Assembly (NCBI GenBank): GCA_004292755.1
Contig: RDXE01000038.1
Span: 1 to 64,000, forward strand
Length of the DNA stretch: 64,000 bases
Source: Alphaproteobacteria bacterium
GTDB taxonomy: Bacteria > Pseudomonadota > Alphaproteobacteria > Elsterales > Elsteraceae
Reading direction: 5' to 3'
Shown: one piece after another, positions 31,997 to 40,927 of the stretch
Layout of the letters: each line of letters starts with the position of its first letter
How positions within the stretch are numbered: the first letter of the stretch is position 1
Notes under the pieces: generated by a model
What the model was told of the DNA's origin: nothing
The model's input: only the letters and a program-made list of their open reading frames with translations
Database searches by the model: none
Translations under genes and position numbers: made by a program

Positions 31997-32986
31997 ATGC
32001 AAATCGGTTCCGTGCTGATGCGGTTTGGACTGGACCGGTGGCTGCGCGCCGTCGCGGGGGGCAGTGGCGTGATCCTGGGCCTGCACCGCCTCAGACCACC
32101 CGCAGTAGATCGTTGGAGCTATCTGGACGGACTAACAATAACACCGTCCGCCTTGTCTGCCACCCTGGCTGTGTTGCGGGCGGAGGGGTACCACCCCTGC
32201 CGACTGCGCGACAGCATGAACTGGAGCCGCCGCCAGGGGCGGTTTTTCTGCCTGACGTTCGATGATGGCTACCGCGACAATCTCACCCACTTGGTTCCAG
32301 TGCTGGAGCAGTGGCAGGTGCCTGCAACGGTGTTCATCGCTACGGGCTTCATTGATCGCACGGCACGCCTGTGGTGGGACGACATCGAAACCATCCTGAG
32401 CGCCGAGACTTGCCTGATCCTCACCACACCGATGGGAGAGGAGCAGTTGGATATCGCCACGCCCGCAGCGAAAACCGCGGTTGCCTGGCAGTTGGTCCGC
32501 CGCCTCCTGGCCGCACCCGCCGAGGCCGCCACGGCATTGCTGGAGGGGTTGGAGGCGCGCTACCGGATCGACCCGGTGGCCACGGTCGACTCCGCCATGC
32601 TGACCGCCACCGAGTTAGCTGAGCTGGCACGCCATCCGCTGATCGAGATTGGCGCCCACACGGTAGACCACCACCCGCTCACCGCCCTGAACGAGGCCGA
32701 TGCCATGGCCGCCATCACGCACGGGCGGGCCCGCCTGGAAACCCTGGTCGACCAGCCGGTGAGCAGCTTTGCCTACCCGTTTGGCAGCGCAGTGACCTTC
32801 TCTGATCGGGATGTACGCCTGGTGGAGGCCGCTGGGTTTGAGCGCGCGGTGACCAGTCTGCCGGGACCAGTCCGTCACCCCATCGCCTCCCATCGGCTGC
32901 GCCTGCCGCGCATCCCTGTGTCTGGTCACAATGCCGGTGCGCGGGTGCGGTTGGCGCTCACGGGTGTCCGCCGTCCGGGGCGGTGA
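31997..32986 (+). CDS. Polysaccharide deacetylase family protein (NodB domain)
   Basis: 329 aa. Catalytic motifs of CE4 deacetylases are visible: TFDDGY at 87-92 (base Asp and metal Asp), GAHTVDHHPL (metal His pair) and FAYPFG. No clear signal peptide is seen; GGSGVILGLHRLRP near residues 21-34 matches the N-terminus of EPS-cluster deacetylases. It would remove N-acetyl groups from the exopolysaccharide or an intermediate. Its end overlaps the convergent GNAT gene by 29 bp. Confidence 0.86.
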   Translation: MQIGSVLMRFGLDRWLRAVAGGSGVILGLHRLRPPAVDRWSYLDGLTITPSALSATLAVLRAEGYHPCRLRDSMNWSRRQGRFFCLTFDDGYRDNLTHLVPVLEQWQVPATVFIATGFIDRTARLWWDDIETILSAETCLILTTPMGEEQLDIATPAAKTAVAWQLVRRLLAAPAEAATALLEGLEARYRIDPVATVDSAMLTATELAELARHPLIEIGAHTVDHHPLTALNEADAMAAITHGRARLETLVDQPVSSFAYPFGSAVTFSDRDVRLVEAAGFERAVTSLPGPVRHPIASHRLRLPRIPVSGHNAGARVRLALTGVRRPGR

Positions 32987-33944
32987 CAGCACGTCGGACC
33001 AGCCAGGGCAGTGCCAGCCGCCCCAACAGACTGGTAGCCCCGACGACGCGGCCCAGCGGGGCCGCCTGGGTCGCCCACATCGCCTTGTAGGGCTCCGCCC
33101 CGCGCAGCAAGTCAATGCCGGCGAGCCCCTCGGCAAAGGCCCGTTCGATCAAGGTCCAGAGCAAGACATGACCTGGGGAGCGGTCTGCCCAGCGCGGGTC
33201 ATAGCCCGGCAGCCAGTACATCTGCCACAGCCCCTCCCGCCACCCGACGTGAACGGCAATCGGTACGCCCTGAACCCGCAAGGCATCCACCGTCACACCC
33301 GGCAGGTCGACGACGTGATCGAGGAATGGCAGGATGCGTTGCTGCCAGGCGTGACGCCCAGCCGCGTCAGGCTGGCGCGCCAGCAGCCAGCCACGCAAGG
33401 CGTGCAGGCAGGTGGCACGCTCCTCCCCCCTCACCGCACTCGCCTCCAGCCCTTGATCGAGAAGACGCCGCCGGTGCCGCCCAATACGGGCGCGCAGATT
33501 GGCGGAACGGCTGAGCCAATAGTCTTCTGGGCTGCCGACAGTGGCGATCCTGGCCGTGCTGGTTGGCGGCAACGGCTGTAGCCCGGTCCAAGCGAGGTCC
33601 CCCACGCTATCGTCGAGACGGATCAAGTCCACAGGCAGATCAACCAGGGCGGCCCGAAGCTCGGCCAAAGCAGCCGGCGGGGTAGGACCCAGCACCCGAT
33701 TGTGGTCGGTCACGGCAATGCCGCTCCACTCCGCCACGCGCAGACCAGCCACGCGACGCAGCGCCAGCGGCAGGATGGTGGGGGCGTCGCCCTCCCACAC
33801 CAGCCAGCAGGGTGTCACGGGCCGAGTGGTGATCGCTGCTGCGGCCCACGCAAAGGTGTTCGGCGGTGCCGCAGCCTCAGGCCAGCGTTCCGCCAGGGCC
33901 GCGATCTCGGCGGGCGTGGTCAGGCGGCGAACCCGGTGGGTCAC
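32958..33944 (-). CDS. CelD/FemAB-like GNAT acyltransferase
   Basis: 328 aa cytoplasmic protein of the CelD/BcsL-like GNAT group found in exopolysaccharide clusters. The core is SANLRARIGRHRRRL, followed by IAVHVGWREGLWQMYWLPGYDPRWADRSPGH (split motif) and LLWTLIERAFAEGLAGIDLLRG. It would transfer an acyl group to a sugar or amine in polymer assembly; the substrate is unknown. It is third in the operon gumC2 - small secreted protein - this gene, with a 2 bp gap to the gene before it. Confidence 0.75.
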   Translation of the reverse strand: MTHRVRRLTTPAEIAALAERWPEAAAPPNTFAWAAAAITTRPVTPCWLVWEGDAPTILPLALRRVAGLRVAEWSGIAVTDHNRVLGPTPPAALAELRAALVDLPVDLIRLDDSVGDLAWTGLQPLPPTSTARIATVGSPEDYWLSRSANLRARIGRHRRRLLDQGLEASAVRGEERATCLHALRGWLLARQPDAAGRHAWQQRILPFLDHVVDLPGVTVDALRVQGVPIAVHVGWREGLWQMYWLPGYDPRWADRSPGHVLLWTLIERAFAEGLAGIDLLRGAEPYKAMWATQAAPLGRVVGATSLLGRLALPWLVRRAVTAPDGGHP

Positions 33945-33946
33945 GG

Positions 33947-34474
33947 CTAGAACTGCTTGTCGGACGGGTTGATCGGCTGCACCGGCAGGCGCATGCGCCC
34001 ATCGAGTGTATCGATCTCCAGCACATAGCCTTGGGTGCGAGCACCCAGCCGACCGTCATCGACGACGAACAAATCCAGGATTTCTTCGCGCGACAACACC
34101 AGTCCGGCGATGCTGCCACCAGCGCGGTTCAGCACAGTACTGCCAGAATCCCGCGTGACCAGCAGCAGCGGATGGCGGGAGTGCTCAACGGTATCCCACA
34201 CCGAACTGCGGGCATAGGGATGGGACAGGCGCATCCAGCGCACGTGCCAGCCACTGCCGCGGGGTACCGAAACATGCAGGTTGCGAACGGTCAGGCGCAT
34301 CCACACCGTTGGCACATTGCCGCTTTCCCGCGGCAAACGGTCAAGGGAGACCAACGCCTCCGACCGGCTATAGCCGACGATATAGACGAAGGAGGGCTCG
34401 CGCTGCTGGGCCGCCACCGGCAGGCCGACGGTGGCACCTGCGATGACGCCAGCGAGGCACGCGCGCCGGTTCAT
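33947..34474 (-). CDS. Secreted hypothetical protein in EPS operon
   Basis: 175 aa with a signal peptide (RRACLAGVIAGATVGLPVAAQQ, possibly Tat). The mature protein is beta-rich with no motif I recognise (WMRLTVRNLHVSVPRGSGW, IAGLVLSREEILDLFVVDDG). It overlaps the GumC-SPOR gene by 4 bp and precedes the CelD-like gene by 2 bp, so it is probably a periplasmic part of the same polymer system. Confidence 0.65.
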   Translation of the reverse strand: MNRRACLAGVIAGATVGLPVAAQQREPSFVYIVGYSRSEALVSLDRLPRESGNVPTVWMRLTVRNLHVSVPRGSGWHVRWMRLSHPYARSSVWDTVEHSRHPLLLVTRDSGSTVLNRAGGSIAGLVLSREEILDLFVVDDGRLGARTQGYVLEIDTLDGRMRLPVQPINPSDKQF

Positions 34475-36711
34475 GGGGTCCGCCGCTGGGGCAACTCGAT
34501 CACAGTGGCGGGCAGGCTGTCCTGCTCCCTCAAGCGCTGGCTCAGCAGCACGGCACCGGATCGATCAGGACCTGCCAGCACCCGGACCAGGAACCAGGGC
34601 TGCCCACTGCCATCCACCACCCGTTGGCGCTGCATGCGATGGCCCGTGGTGGCCAGGCGCGCGGCCAAGGCCTCGGCCGCCGCCTCGCCCCGGAAGGTGC
34701 CGACCTGGACTGCCCAGCGGTCACTGGTGGCGGGTTCCTGCCAAACCGGCTCGGTCGACGGGCTGCGAGGCTGCGACGCCGGGTCCCCAGCCGGTGGCGG
34801 CGCTGTTGGTGCCGCACTCGCGGGAACAGCCGGGGGTGGCACGCCCTCTTCCGGTGCTGCGCGGCGGCGTGCGACTGGGGGGCCATCGGGCAGCACAGGC
34901 GCCACCCCAGTGCCAAGGGGGATCGCCACCACTGTCAGAGCATCAGGCAACTCTGCTGGCGGGGCTGGTGGTCGCGGTGGCCCCTCGCTGGACCGCGGGA
35001 AGTCCGCCGGTGCAATGGTCTGGGCGGGGGCGGGGGCGAGGTCGAGCGGGCGGCTGGTCTGGTCTGACGCAGACGGCAGCACTTTGGCGACCCAAGCGGC
35101 CACCCACTGGACCGCTCCTCCAGCTATGCGCCACAGCGCCTCGGTCCGCAGCGGCACGGCGGAGGCGAGCAGCAAGGCCACCACCAGCACCAACACGGTC
35201 AACACCCGCCGCACGGTCAGATGCCCGGCCCAGCGGCGAACCCAACCATAGCGCCGTTGCCGGTCAGTGACAGCCGCTAACACCGGCAGGCGCAGGCGCC
35301 GCTCCACATCCCGCTCATCCAGCAGCGTCTGGCGGAACACCCCGCTCAAGGCCAGCAGGAACACCGAGGTCATTGCCGCACCCACCAGCGCGACCAATGC
35401 GATCGGTCGCTTCAGGCTTGCGCCGCGGGTTGGCACTTCTGCGGGTTGGATCACGCGCACGGTGGTGCGGGAGCGCCGCTGCAACTCCTCCGCCACTTCG
35501 GCTTCGGCGAAGCGTCGGCGGGCCTGGGTGTATTGCTCGGTCAACAGCTTGACCTCGCGCAACGCCTCATCCAGCAGCGATGATTGCGTGACCAGAGTGG
35601 CAATCGCGGCCCGCGTTGCCTCCATCTGCCGACCAACCTCATCGCGGCGTGCAATCAAACCCGGCAGGTCGACGCGGGTGAGCGCCACCTGCCGCTCCAT
35701 CTCGTCATTGGCATTGGTGCGCCCGCGCCGCACCGCTTGTTCGCGCCGGAGTGGGGAGGCTGCCAGCACGCGCTCCAACTCGCCGATCTGGCGCTCCAAA
35801 TCCTGCGCCTGCTGGGTTGGGCGCAAGAACCGCGCCTGCAGCTCGGCGCGCCGCAACTCCAACTGCACCAAAGTGTTGGTGCGATTGTCGAACTCCGGGC
35901 CGGCCGTCTGGTCACGCCCCAGTTCCTGAACCCGGGGCAAGCTGGATTGCCCGGTGATCAGTCGACCCAACTGGGCCGTGGTCTGTGCCACCTGTTCGCG
36001 CAGACGGGCATCAACTGCCTCCAGCCCGGCGAGGCGGCGCACCAGCAAGTCGCGCTGTTCCACGGGATCAATGATGCCGGTTTGCAGTTGCAACTGCGCC
36101 AGCCGGTCCTGCGCCTCACTGAGGCGTTGTTCCATGCGGTCGCGTTGCAGGGCCAGGGTCGGCGCTTGTGGGCGCGCAAAGACCACGGCCCGGCGTTCCA
36201 GATACAACTCGATCAATACCCGCAACGCCTCGGCAGCCGTCTCGGCGTTGGCGTGGCGATAGCTGACGCGCAGCAGCGAGGTTTGCTCCGGCGTGTTGGC
36301 GGAGATGTCGCGACCGAACTGTACAGCTGCCCGCTCCTCCCCCTCCGGATCGCGGACGAACTCAGGATAAAGCCGCTCCACACCCAAGCGCGCCACGACT
36401 TCGCGGTGTAATTGGCGGCTGGCGAGGATGTCTTGCTCCGCCTTCACGATCTGGGAGCGGGAGAACACATAATCCCCCGCAGCGATGCCCAACTCTGGCC
36501 TTAGCGCATACTCCGAGCCGATCAGCACCAGCAGCCGCGCAGAGGACGTAAAGGTGGTGGGTGCCTGCATCGCCGCCCACAGACCCAAGCCTGCGACGGT
36601 GCAAAAACTGATCACAATCAACTGCCAATGCGCGAACACCCGCTGAAACAGCGGGGTCAGATCAAGGCGTGACCGGGACGGTCCGCCGCGCGCAAGGGCG
36701 CTGTCAAACAT
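34471..36711 (-). CDS. GumC/Wzz-family protein with extra transmembrane helix and C-terminal SPOR domain
   Basis: 746 aa, much longer than usual. TM1 is at about 30-48, the periplasmic coiled-coil body at about 180-425 and TM2 at about 434-458; a cytoplasmic tail with DERDVERRLRLPVLAAV follows, as in other GumC proteins. It then adds a third hydrophobic helix at about 502-520 (VLTVLVLVVALLLASAVP), a Pro/Ala-rich linker to about 660, and a SPOR domain at about 664-738 (RWAVQVGTFRGEAAAEALA, WFLVRVLAGP). The third helix would return the chain to the periplasm, where SPOR domains bind denuded septal peptidoglycan. It overlaps the next gene by 4 bp. Confidence 0.85.
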   Translation of the reverse strand: MFDSALARGGPSRSRLDLTPLFQRVFAHWQLIVISFCTVAGLGLWAAMQAPTTFTSSARLLVLIGSEYALRPELGIAAGDYVFSRSQIVKAEQDILASRQLHREVVARLGVERLYPEFVRDPEGEERAAVQFGRDISANTPEQTSLLRVSYRHANAETAAEALRVLIELYLERRAVVFARPQAPTLALQRDRMEQRLSEAQDRLAQLQLQTGIIDPVEQRDLLVRRLAGLEAVDARLREQVAQTTAQLGRLITGQSSLPRVQELGRDQTAGPEFDNRTNTLVQLELRRAELQARFLRPTQQAQDLERQIGELERVLAASPLRREQAVRRGRTNANDEMERQVALTRVDLPGLIARRDEVGRQMEATRAAIATLVTQSSLLDEALREVKLLTEQYTQARRRFAEAEVAEELQRRSRTTVRVIQPAEVPTRGASLKRPIALVALVGAAMTSVFLLALSGVFRQTLLDERDVERRLRLPVLAAVTDRQRRYGWVRRWAGHLTVRRVLTVLVLVVALLLASAVPLRTEALWRIAGGAVQWVAAWVAKVLPSASDQTSRPLDLAPAPAQTIAPADFPRSSEGPPRPPAPPAELPDALTVVAIPLGTGVAPVLPDGPPVARRRAAPEEGVPPPAVPASAAPTAPPPAGDPASQPRSPSTEPVWQEPATSDRWAVQVGTFRGEAAAEALAARLATTGHRMQRQRVVDGSGQPWFLVRVLAGPDRSGAVLLSQRLREQDSLPATVIELPQRRTP

Positions 36712-36894
36712 GGTTTCGGTTGGCGCCAGAACAAAGAGATTCGCTGCCGGCGTCCCGGCCCTTTGTGTTAACCGATTCGACCCGCCGACTCCAAAGTGAA
36801 TCTGGCCCCCCGGCCAAGACGGTTTGCCTAAGTCCTACCCAGGCGCCTATCGTCCGCCCTACCAGCGGGGCGGGCAGCAAGAGGTGCCGGGGCG
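36712..36894. other. Divergent gap between gumC-SPOR and asnB
   Basis: 183 bp between two divergent transcripts. It likely contains both promoters, but I see no clear -35/-10 pair or palindrome. Confidence 0.3.
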
Positions 36895-38811
36895 ATGTGC
36901 GGAATTGCTGGAGTGTTTGATTGGCAGCGGCGCATCGAGCCCGCCTCCCTCGCGGTCCAATGCCGGGCGATGACCGCTGCCATTGCCCATCGCGGCCCCG
37001 ATGGTGAGGGCGTGTGGCACGATGCGGCCCAGGGCATCGCGCTTGGTCACCGCCGCTTGGCGATCCAAGATCTCTCGGTCGCCGGGGACCAGCCGATGCA
37101 CAGCGCCTCTGGTCGCTGGAGCATCGTGTTCAATGGCGAGATCTACACCCATCTGACGGAGCGACCGGCCCTAATTGCTGGCGGCGCGCGCTTTCGCGGC
37201 AGTTCAGACACCGAAACCATCCTCGCCCTGGTCGATGCACATGGCGTGGAAGCCGCACTGGAGCGGCTGGTCGGCATGTTTGCCCTGGCACTGTGGGACC
37301 ATCAGGAGGAAGCGCTATGGCTGGTGCGCGACCGGCTGGGGGTCAAGCCGCTCTATTGGGCTGAGGTGGGTGGCAGCATCTTGTTCGCCTCCGAGCTGCG
37401 CGGCCTGTCGGTGCATCCAGACTGCCCGCGCAGCGTCGATCCAGCGGCCATGGCGCTCTATTTCCGCTTCGGCGCGGTCCCGGCACCGCACACCATGTGG
37501 GCTGGGGTTGGGAAGCTGGAGGCTGGCAGCTGGCTCAGGATCAGCCGGGATGGCCGTCGCCGCCAGGGACGCTACTGGGACATTCGCACTATCGCTGCGG
37601 AGGGCATCCGCCAGCCCCGCCTGCAACCCGTTGATCGCCTGATCGAAGAGGCTGAGGCTCTCATTCAAGACGCAGTCGCGTGCCGCCTGATTTCGGACGT
37701 GCCGCTGGGGGCGTTTCTGTCTGGCGGCATCGACAGTTCGGTGGTGGTGGCGATGATGCAGCGGGTGGCAGGCCAGCGGGTGCGCAGCTTTGCCATCGGC
37801 TTTGACGATCCAGCTGCCAACGAAGCCGCCCATGCCGAAGCCGTCGCCGCCCATCTGGGCACCGATCACACCACCTTGATGGCCACGGAGAGCGATGCCC
37901 AGCGGCTGGTGCCGCAGTTGCCCGCCTTGCTGGACGAACCCTTGGCCGACCCCTCAATCCTGCCAACCTTCCTGGTCAGCCGGTTAACCCGTCAGCACGT
38001 CACGGTCGCCCTGTCCGGTGATGGCGGGGATGAGCTGTTCGCTGGCTATGACCGCCATCGGCTGGCCCAGCGCCTGACCACCCTGCGGCAGCGCGCGGGG
38101 TTTGCAGGCCCCCTGCTGGCGCCTCTGGTGGCGGGTGCCGCGGGCTTTGCCGGTGGGCAGCGCGACACACTCCTGAAACTGTCGGAGGTATTGGCGCTGC
38201 CGGGGGCTCACGCACTCTACGCTTGGTTTGTCGCCCAGTGGAAAACCACCGAAGCCATCCTGCCGGGGGTCACAGCCGCACCGGCGGCAATCGATGATCC
38301 GAGCCTAACCTTCACTGGCTTTGCCCCGGCCGAGCGGATGCAGCTGCAGGACATGCTGTGCTACTTGCCCGAGGTGGTGTTGACCAAGGTGGATCGGGCC
38401 AGCATGGCCGTCGCTCTCGAAGCCCGCGAGCCCCTGCTGGACCATCGTTTGGTCGCCTTCGCCTGGCAGGTACCGCTGGCAGCGAAGCTGCGCGATGGGC
38501 GCGGCAAATGGCTGCTGCGGGAGGTGCTGTATCGCCATGTGCCCCGCACGCTGGTAGATCGCCCGAAGCAGGGCTTCAGCCCGCCGATTGGCCGGTGGCT
38601 GGCTGGCCCCCTCCGCGCCTGGGCCGAGGATTTGTTGAGCGACCAAAGCCTGAAAGCGCACCCGATGCTGGACGCCGCCACTGCCCGCCAAGCCTGGCAG
38701 CGCTTCCTCAGCGGTCGGGACCAGCGGCCCTATGCGGTGTGGACCCTGCTGGTGTACCTGGCGTGGAGCAGAGCCCCGTTTGGCAACCCGGCGAGCCTGC
38801 GCACCACCTAA
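36895..38811 (+). CDS. asnB: Asparagine synthase (glutamine-hydrolysing), first copy
   Basis: 638 aa. N-terminal class II glutaminase with nucleophile Cys2 (MCGIAGVFDWQ, AHRGPDGEG, FNGEIYTH), then the ATP-pyrophosphatase domain with FLSGGIDSSVVVAM near 274-287 and LSGDGGDELFAGYDRH. AsnB paralogs in exopolysaccharide clusters are thought to amidate sugar carboxyls or an intermediate rather than make asparagine, so this copy probably serves the polymer pathway. It overlaps the convergent methyltransferase by 4 bp. Confidence 0.93.
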   Translation: MCGIAGVFDWQRRIEPASLAVQCRAMTAAIAHRGPDGEGVWHDAAQGIALGHRRLAIQDLSVAGDQPMHSASGRWSIVFNGEIYTHLTERPALIAGGARFRGSSDTETILALVDAHGVEAALERLVGMFALALWDHQEEALWLVRDRLGVKPLYWAEVGGSILFASELRGLSVHPDCPRSVDPAAMALYFRFGAVPAPHTMWAGVGKLEAGSWLRISRDGRRRQGRYWDIRTIAAEGIRQPRLQPVDRLIEEAEALIQDAVACRLISDVPLGAFLSGGIDSSVVVAMMQRVAGQRVRSFAIGFDDPAANEAAHAEAVAAHLGTDHTTLMATESDAQRLVPQLPALLDEPLADPSILPTFLVSRLTRQHVTVALSGDGGDELFAGYDRHRLAQRLTTLRQRAGFAGPLLAPLVAGAAGFAGGQRDTLLKLSEVLALPGAHALYAWFVAQWKTTEAILPGVTAAPAAIDDPSLTFTGFAPAERMQLQDMLCYLPEVVLTKVDRASMAVALEAREPLLDHRLVAFAWQVPLAAKLRDGRGKWLLREVLYRHVPRTLVDRPKQGFSPPIGRWLAGPLRAWAEDLLSDQSLKAHPMLDAATARQAWQRFLSGRDQRPYAVWTLLVYLAWSRAPFGNPASLRTT

Positions 38812-39494
38812 GCGGCCCGCGCAACTGTGCCGACCACATAGACCGAGGGCAAAAAACGCTCCGCCAAGCCCAGGGCGCGCAGCGTTGTGAGGGAGCGTGC
38901 CTCCGGTCCGTAGAGGCGATTATAATAGGCATCGGTGATATCATCGCCGGTGCCAAAGGCCGTTTGACACATCGCGGTCAACTCCCGCCGACCAAAGCCC
39001 GCATGGGCGCCCAGCTCGTTGCGGAATCGGCCCGTTGCCATGGCCTTCCAGTCGATCCAGTTCCAGGCGAGCTTGGTCCGCCAGTCAGTCGGCGATCCGA
39101 TGTAGCCAACCCAACGGCGGCTGTTGGGCGTTCCTACACAAAAAGTTGCGCCCACTTTCGCGACACGCGCCATTTCTGCGAGTGCAGCGGCAGGATTCAG
39201 CATGTGTTCCAGGGCATGGAAGCTGAATACCAAATCGAAACATCCATCGCGGAAGGCCATTTGCTCCGCGTTCATCTGCACAAATTGGGTCCGACCAACA
39301 AACTGCTGCGGAATTCCGATGTCAATGGCGACACCCTGCGCCTTGAAGTAGTCAGCAATCACCTGAGCCTCGCGACCATCGCCGCAACCGACAACAAGAA
39401 CGGTTGCAATTTCTTTGCGACTCGCTTGTGAGATTAGGGCGCACAAGGCCTCAGTCTTCGCATCGCGAACTGTCGAAAAATCTTCATTAGCCAT
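38808..39494 (-). CDS. Class I SAM-dependent methyltransferase
   Basis: 228 aa. The SAM-binding motif VLVVGCGDGREAQVI is near residues 32-46, FDLVFSFHALEHMLNP is post-motif II/III, and VAKVGATFCVGTPNS follows, as in methyltransferase type 11. ATG 39494 is set by GGAAAGAG 8 bp upstream. Probably an O-methyltransferase of a polymer sugar; substrate unknown. Confidence 0.82.
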   Translation of the reverse strand: MANEDFSTVRDAKTEALCALISQASRKEIATVLVVGCGDGREAQVIADYFKAQGVAIDIGIPQQFVGRTQFVQMNAEQMAFRDGCFDLVFSFHALEHMLNPAAALAEMARVAKVGATFCVGTPNSRRWVGYIGSPTDWRTKLAWNWIDWKAMATGRFRNELGAHAGFGRRELTAMCQTAFGTGDDITDAYYNRLYGPEARSLTTLRALGLAERFLPSVYVVGTVARAA

Positions 39495-39600
39495 CGGCGA
39501 CACTCTTTCCTTTTCTTGCCATGCATCCAGTCTCAGCAACGGGACCGTATGTACCATGGCTCTGGATGGTATTTTACGCTAAAGCAACGAGGAACGGAAT

Positions 39601-40920
39601 GTGAGCGGAGGTGACGCTGTGCGCGTGAGTGTTTTCGGCCTGGGTTACACTGGGTCTATCACGTCTGCGTGTCTGGCCGAGATGGGGCACCGAGTGATCG
39701 GTGTCGATCTCGATGCAGTCAAGACCCGCCTGATTGCTGAAGGTCGCTCCCATGTGGTTGAGGCGGGCCTGGATGCACTGATCGCTGGCGTCGTCCGCCG
39801 CCGCTTGCTGACAGCGACGGCCCGCGCGGCAGATGCGATCCAGAACACCGACGCCTCGGTTGTGTGTGTGGGCACTCCCAGCCGAGACGATGGCTCGGTG
39901 GATCTACACGCCATTGCCAGCGTGTGTCAGGACATCGGCGCCGCCTTGCGCGATAAGGACGGCGACCATGTGGTGATCATCCGGTCCACGGTCCCTCCGG
40001 GCACCACGCGCCACATGATCCGGCCGATGCTGGAAGAAGCCGCGGGCAAGCCCGTGAAGGTGTGCTTCAATCCAGAGTTTCTGCGCGAAGGCTCGGGCCT
40101 GGAGGATTTCCGGCGGCCCGCGAAGATTGTGATCGGCGCCGAAGACGCAATGACGGCCCAAATGGTTGAGCAAATGTATCACGGCCTTGCTGCCGAGGTT
40201 TTCCGTGTTGGCTTCGAAGCCGCTGAGTTCGTAAAGTACACTGATAATGTCTGGCACGCCCTGAAGGTTGCCTTTGCCAACGAAATCGGCAATCTCTGCC
40301 AACCGCTTGGTGTCGACAGCCACGAGGTGATGGGGCTATTCTGCCGCGATACCAAACTGAACATCTCCCCCACCTATCTCAAGCCAGGTTTTGCCTTTGG
40401 CGGCTCGTGCCTACCGAAGGAGCTGCGGGCGATGCGGGGGCTGGCGGATCGGCTGGGGTTGGAATTGCCGGTGATTGGCAATGTGCTGGCCTCCAACGAC
40501 ATTCAAATCCAGCGTGGGGTGGAGCGGGTGCTGTCGTTCGGCGCCAACCGTATCGCCATGCTCGGCATCTCCTTCAAACATGGCACCGATGATCTCCGGG
40601 ACAGTCCGTTGGTGGCGCTGGTCGAATCCCTGCTGGGCCAGGGCTGCGACGTTCAGATTGTGGATCCTGCGGTTAGTTCTACTCGGGAACGGGCAGGTGC
40701 AAACGCCTACATCGACCGCTATCTGCCCCATCTGGTGCCGTGCCTGACCACCGATCTGGACGCAGCTGTGGAGCATGCGCAGGTCATCGTCGTCGGCAAT
40801 GGCGACCCCGCCTTTCACGGCGTGGCCGACCAGATGCGGCCGGACCAGCACTTGTTGGACTTGATGCGGGTGCGCCCGCGCTACACACCAGGACCGAACC
40901 TGCATGGGATCAACTGGTAA
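39601..40920 (+). CDS. Nucleotide-sugar 6-dehydrogenase (GDP-mannose/UDP-glucose dehydrogenase family)
   Basis: 439 aa NAD-dependent enzyme oxidising a nucleotide sugar to its uronic acid. The Rossmann motif FGLGYTGS is near residues 12-19, STVPPGT and FNPEFLREGSGLEDF follow, and the catalytic cysteine lies in FAFGGSCLPKELRA. The motif set is nearer GDP-mannose 6-dehydrogenase (AlgD) than UDP-glucose dehydrogenase, so a mannuronate donor is possible. GTG 39601 has GAGGAA 6 bp upstream; GTG 39619 with GGAGG ahead is an alternative. Confidence 0.9.
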   Translation: MSGGDAVRVSVFGLGYTGSITSACLAEMGHRVIGVDLDAVKTRLIAEGRSHVVEAGLDALIAGVVRRRLLTATARAADAIQNTDASVVCVGTPSRDDGSVDLHAIASVCQDIGAALRDKDGDHVVIIRSTVPPGTTRHMIRPMLEEAAGKPVKVCFNPEFLREGSGLEDFRRPAKIVIGAEDAMTAQMVEQMYHGLAAEVFRVGFEAAEFVKYTDNVWHALKVAFANEIGNLCQPLGVDSHEVMGLFCRDTKLNISPTYLKPGFAFGGSCLPKELRAMRGLADRLGLELPVIGNVLASNDIQIQRGVERVLSFGANRIAMLGISFKHGTDDLRDSPLVALVESLLGQGCDVQIVDPAVSSTRERAGANAYIDRYLPHLVPCLTTDLDAAVEHAQVIVVGNGDPAFHGVADQMRPDQHLLDLMRVRPRYTPGPNLHGINW

Positions 40921-40927
40921 CCCCGCC

